From JBBDSU01 sp040904825 (lineage in GTDB: Bacteria; Actinomycetota; Nitriliruptoria; Nitriliruptorales; Nitriliruptoraceae): a stretch of DNA of 64,000 nt. Position 1 is the stretch's first letter, and each line of letters begins with the position of its first letter. The position numbers and the translations under genes are program-made. The notes beneath the pieces are model-generated. The model made no database searches and was not told the origin of the DNA. It was given only the letters and a program-made list of their open reading frames with translations. Shown here one piece after another: positions 61,311 to 64,000 of the stretch. The stretch spans positions 15,702 to 79,701 of the forward strand of contig JBBDSU010000058.1 of NCBI GenBank assembly GCA_040904825.1, given 5' to 3'.

Positions 61311-62500
61311 GCAAACTGCTCGACGGTGTACGTCGCCTTGATGCATTGGACGCATCAAGGCGACGCGTGTTGGTACGCGCAGACCTGAACGTTCCTTTGG
61401 ATAACGGCCGTATCACTGACGACCTGCGCGTGGCGTCCTCGGTGCCCACGATCAATCGACTGGTCGATCAGGGAGCGAAGGTGATCGTCGCGTCGCACTT
61501 GGGTCGCCCGAAGGCAGCCAATGATCCGGCGACGTCATTGCAGCCTGTGGCTGAGCGCTTGGCAGCGCTGCTTGGCCAGGACGTGGACATGGCGCGCGAC
61601 GTCGTGGGACCCGACGCCACGGCTCGCGCGGCCAGCCTTGGCGAAGGCCAGGTGCTGTTGATAGAGAACCTCCGGTGGGAGCCGGGGGAAACGGCCAACG
61701 ACCCTGCGTTCGCCGATGCGCTGGCCGGGCTGTGCGATGTGTTTGTCAACGACGCGTTTGGCGCATCACACCGTGCTCACGCGTCCATCACCGGAGTGCC
61801 AAGCCGACGCCCCGGCTACGCCGGGTTGTTGGTCGAGCGTGAGCTGGCGGCCCTGGGCCATCTTCTCGATGAACCCGAACGCCCCTACATCGCCATCCTG
61901 GGCGGCGCCAAGGTTTCAGACAAATTGGTCGTGCTTGAACGTCTGCTGCAGAAGGTTGATGCCATCGCGGTTGGTGGAGCGATGGCCTATACCTTCCTGG
62001 CGGCAGAAGGCCACGACGTCGGGCTCTCACGCTTGGAGTCGGACCAGGTCACGAAACTGCGGGACCTGGTTAAGCACGCTCGGCGGCGGGGCGTAGAAGT
62101 GCGTTTGCCGGTCGATGTCGTCGTCGCCGACACTTTCGCTGCCGACGCTGACGCCACCATCGTCGCTGTCGATGCGATCCCGCCCAATGCGATGGGCCTC
62201 GACATCGGTCCGGAATCCTCCCGCCGCATCAGTGAACTGGTCGCCGGCGCCGCCAATGTGTTCTGGAACGGACCGATGGGTGTCTTCGAATGGGATGCTT
62301 TTGCCGCAGGGACCCGATCGGTCGCCGAGGCCGTCGCCGCCTGTGCGGGTTTCACTGTTGTTGGAGGTGGGGACTCTGCTGCCGCCATTCGCAAGCTGGG
62401 ACTCTCGGATCAGGTTGGCCACGTGTCGACGGGCGGCGGCGCCTCACTCGAACTGCTTGAAGGCCGTGAACTGCCCGGTATCACCGCACTGCGCGACTGA
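61307..62500 (+). CDS. pgk: Pgk, phosphoglycerate kinase
   Basis: Glycolytic enzyme transferring the acyl phosphate of 1,3-bisphosphoglycerate to ADP. GTG 61307 overlaps the gap stop; 397 residues. Substrate loops RRVLVRADLNVPLDNG, SHLGRPK, LENLRW-type IENLRWEPGE, NDAFGASHRAHAS and the nucleotide side AILGGAKVSDK, NGPMGVFEW and GGGDSAAA are intact. In most actinobacteria tpiA and secG follow; here a lipoprotein gene starts 17 bases later. Confidence 0.98.
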   Translation: MSKLLDGVRRLDALDASRRRVLVRADLNVPLDNGRITDDLRVASSVPTINRLVDQGAKVIVASHLGRPKAANDPATSLQPVAERLAALLGQDVDMARDVVGPDATARAASLGEGQVLLIENLRWEPGETANDPAFADALAGLCDVFVNDAFGASHRAHASITGVPSRRPGYAGLLVERELAALGHLLDEPERPYIAILGGAKVSDKLVVLERLLQKVDAIAVGGAMAYTFLAAEGHDVGLSRLESDQVTKLRDLVKHARRRGVEVRLPVDVVVADTFAADADATIVAVDAIPPNAMGLDIGPESSRRISELVAGAANVFWNGPMGVFEWDAFAAGTRSVAEAVAACAGFTVVGGGDSAAAIRKLGLSDQVGHVSTGGGASLELLEGRELPGITALRD

Positions 62501-62517
62501 CCCGGTCGTTGTCGGAC

Positions 62518-64000
62518 ATGGCCATCGAGCCCGCCACCTTGACGGCCCATCGCGCGGCGATGTCTGGTCGACACGCGCCGACGGTTGCGCGATCAGGCGG
62601 CCGATGGGCTGCGGCAGTTGCGGTGGTGGCGATGCTGGCCGCTGGTTGCTCGCCGACGTCGACACGGCAAGTGGTGCCGCCTGCAGCGGAGCCTGACGGA
62701 CAAGAGTCTTCCGAGGTCCCGACCGACGACGTCAACGGCGGCACTGCCACCGTCTTTGGCTGCCCGGTACAGACGCTGATCCCTCAGCACAGCAGAGAAA
62801 CCTGCGGTGGCCGGATCGTGGCACAGGTGTTCAGCGGTCTGGTCGAGCTTGATGCGCACAGCGGACAATCTGAGCTCCTGGTGGCGTCATCGATCGAAAC
62901 GGAAGACTCCCAGACCTGGACCATTACCGTTTCCGACGGATGGACGTTCCATGACGGCGAGTTGGTCACTGGGGCGTCGTTTGTCGATGCTTGGAACTTT
63001 GCTGCTGATCCCGCGAATCAGATGCGCAACCGCGATTTCTTTGCCGACATTGTCGGATACGACGAACTCGCCGATGGCGAAGCCACCCGCCTGCGTGGCC
63101 TTGAGATCATCGACCCGATGACCATCGAGGTGACCTTGTTCGAACCGTTCGCACCGTTCTTCGCCAAGTTGTCGGATGCGGCCTTCCTGCCCCTGCCTTC
63201 CATCGCCTACGAAGACCTTGACGCGTTCAGTCGCGCTCCCGTCGGCAACGGTCGGTTTGAGCTTGTGTCGTTCGACCCTGATCGGGAAGCGGTGCTCCGT
63301 CGGTACAACGACTGGGCCGGTGCCGAGCCAGCACATCTGCGCGAAGCGACGTTCTTGATCTATGCCGGCAACGCCGCGGTTGAAACGGCGTACCTGGATG
63401 TTCGTGCGGGGGCGCTGGATGTCCTGGAGAGCATTCCGCCCGGTTACCGGCTGAATGTCGATGATGACTTCGGCGACCGTGTTGTGCGCTCACCGACTTC
63501 GTCCTTCGCGTTCCTGGGATTGCCGCTGTATGCGCCCGAGTTTGACGATCGTCTGGGACTGCGGCAGGCGTTGTCCCTTGCCATCGACCGTCGGCAGATC
63601 ATCGATGACATCCTCGGCGGCGGCATGCAACCCGCAACGGGCCTCATCCCTCCGGTCCTCGACGCACACCGGCCCCATGCCTGCCAGGTCTGCGATTTCG
63701 ATCCGGGCCTGGCTCGAGCATTGCTGGCTGACGCTGGGGGATGGGACGGACCCCTGACGCTGCATCACAGCACCGGTGGTGGCGCAGAAGCGTGGCTAGA
63801 AGCGATCGCGGCGTACTGGCGCCAGGAACTCGATATCACCGATATCCGTTTCGAATCTATGGAGCTTGCGTCCTACCTGCGGGTGCTAGAGGAACGTGAG
63901 ATCCACGGACCATTCAGCCTGCGATGGAGCCTGTCGTACCTGAGCCCCGAGTATGCGTTGTCTGAACTGTTCCGCACGACTGGGGGTGCCAACTTCTTTG
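62518..64000 (+). CDS. Peptide/nickel-type ABC transporter substrate-binding lipoprotein, partial
   Basis: Extracytoplasmic solute-binding protein of the family 5 (SBP_bac_5) type. The frame is open to the window end, 494 residues seen. A signal peptide ends in lipobox LAAGC with the lipidated Cys44. Then come a Ser/Pro/Asp linker and the family features VFSGLVELD, WTITVSDGWTFHDGELVTGASFVDAW, DPMTIEVTLFEPFAPF, GNGRFELVSF and LRQALSLAIDRRQIIDDILGGG. Start ATG 62518 lacks an SD; ATG 62560 would give a more usual signal peptide. Two pairs of Cys (FGCPVQ...ETCGG and CQVC) could form disulfides. The ligand is unknown; permease genes would lie beyond the window. Confidence 0.9.
   Translation, partial: MAIEPATLTAHRAAMSGRHAPTVARSGGRWAAAVAVVAMLAAGCSPTSTRQVVPPAAEPDGQESSEVPTDDVNGGTATVFGCPVQTLIPQHSRETCGGRIVAQVFSGLVELDAHSGQSELLVASSIETEDSQTWTITVSDGWTFHDGELVTGASFVDAWNFAADPANQMRNRDFFADIVGYDELADGEATRLRGLEIIDPMTIEVTLFEPFAPFFAKLSDAAFLPLPSIAYEDLDAFSRAPVGNGRFELVSFDPDREAVLRRYNDWAGAEPAHLREATFLIYAGNAAVETAYLDVRAGALDVLESIPPGYRLNVDDDFGDRVVRSPTSSFAFLGLPLYAPEFDDRLGLRQALSLAIDRRQIIDDILGGGMQPATGLIPPVLDAHRPHACQVCDFDPGLARALLADAGGWDGPLTLHHSTGGGAEAWLEAIAAYWRQELDITDIRFESMELASYLRVLEEREIHGPFSLRWSLSYLSPEYALSELFRTTGGANFF

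Overview
This is a 64 kb window from a high-GC actinobacterial chromosome, almost certainly a draft or metagenome-derived scaffold, because it contains three runs of exactly 100 N. The lineage evidence is SepF plus DivIVA beside ftsZ with no ftsA, a WhiA gene next to rapZ, an ANTAR response regulator of the PdtaR type, a PriA-like HisA, and a gene order that follows the dcw-ileS-lspA-dnaE-his-trp-polA-rpsA-uvrB-uvrA-uvrC-whiA-gap-pgk order I know from Streptomyces and, in blocks, from Mycobacterium. GTG and TTG starts and 4-base stop/start overlaps are very common. I cannot fix the order or family; murB inside dcw, loss of yvcK and the form of IleRS argue against a typical Streptomyces or Mycobacterium relative.

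Layout. 1-14952: division and cell-wall cluster (murE partial, murF, mraY, murD, ftsW, murG, murC, murB, ftsQ, ftsZ, pgeF, yggS, sepF, yggT, divIVA), all on the plus strand and mostly overlapping by 4 bases. 15017-18903 (minus): ileS with a coupled small HExxH membrane protein. 19103-24798 (plus): a DksA/TraR-type zinc protein, lspA, an RluA-family pseudouridine synthase, dnaE. 24910-36847: hisD-C-B-H-A-F, a minus-strand DUF2510-type membrane protein, then hisI-trpE-C-B-A. 36941-37027: tRNA-Leu(CAA). 37072-45110: pdtaR, thioredoxin-like chaperone (minus), polA, two minus genes (small beta-rich protein, tag), rpsA, coaE. 45211-58337: uvrB, a three-gene ABC exporter, a 4-TM protein, a metallo-beta-lactamase-fold hydrolase (minus), uvrA, mscS (minus), uvrC. 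58339-64000: rapZ, whiA, gap, pgk and the start of a peptide-binding lipoprotein cut by the window end.

How the genes fit together. The first block makes lipid II (MurE/F/C/D/B, MraY, MurG) and builds the Z-ring and polar growth machinery that uses it. The middle block completes most of histidine synthesis and half of tryptophan synthesis; hisG, hisE, trpD, trpG and trpF are absent, and the HisA here keeps residues expected of the dual-function PriA, which would supply TrpF activity. The third block holds all three UvrABC excision-repair subunits plus Pol I and Tag. The last block joins envelope/sporulation-type regulators with lower glycolysis.

Most of the window is ordinary core genome. 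The observations I rate highest are an IleRS whose HIGH signature reads GTHH (the swapped GXHH form linked to mupirocin hyper-resistance), a translationally coupled HExxH membrane protein behind it, the missing yvcK, a possible pseudoknot or switch upstream of divIVA, and clear evidence that all three N gaps are mis-sized (two interrupt ftsZ and trpB; the third is flanked by an exact 55-base duplication).
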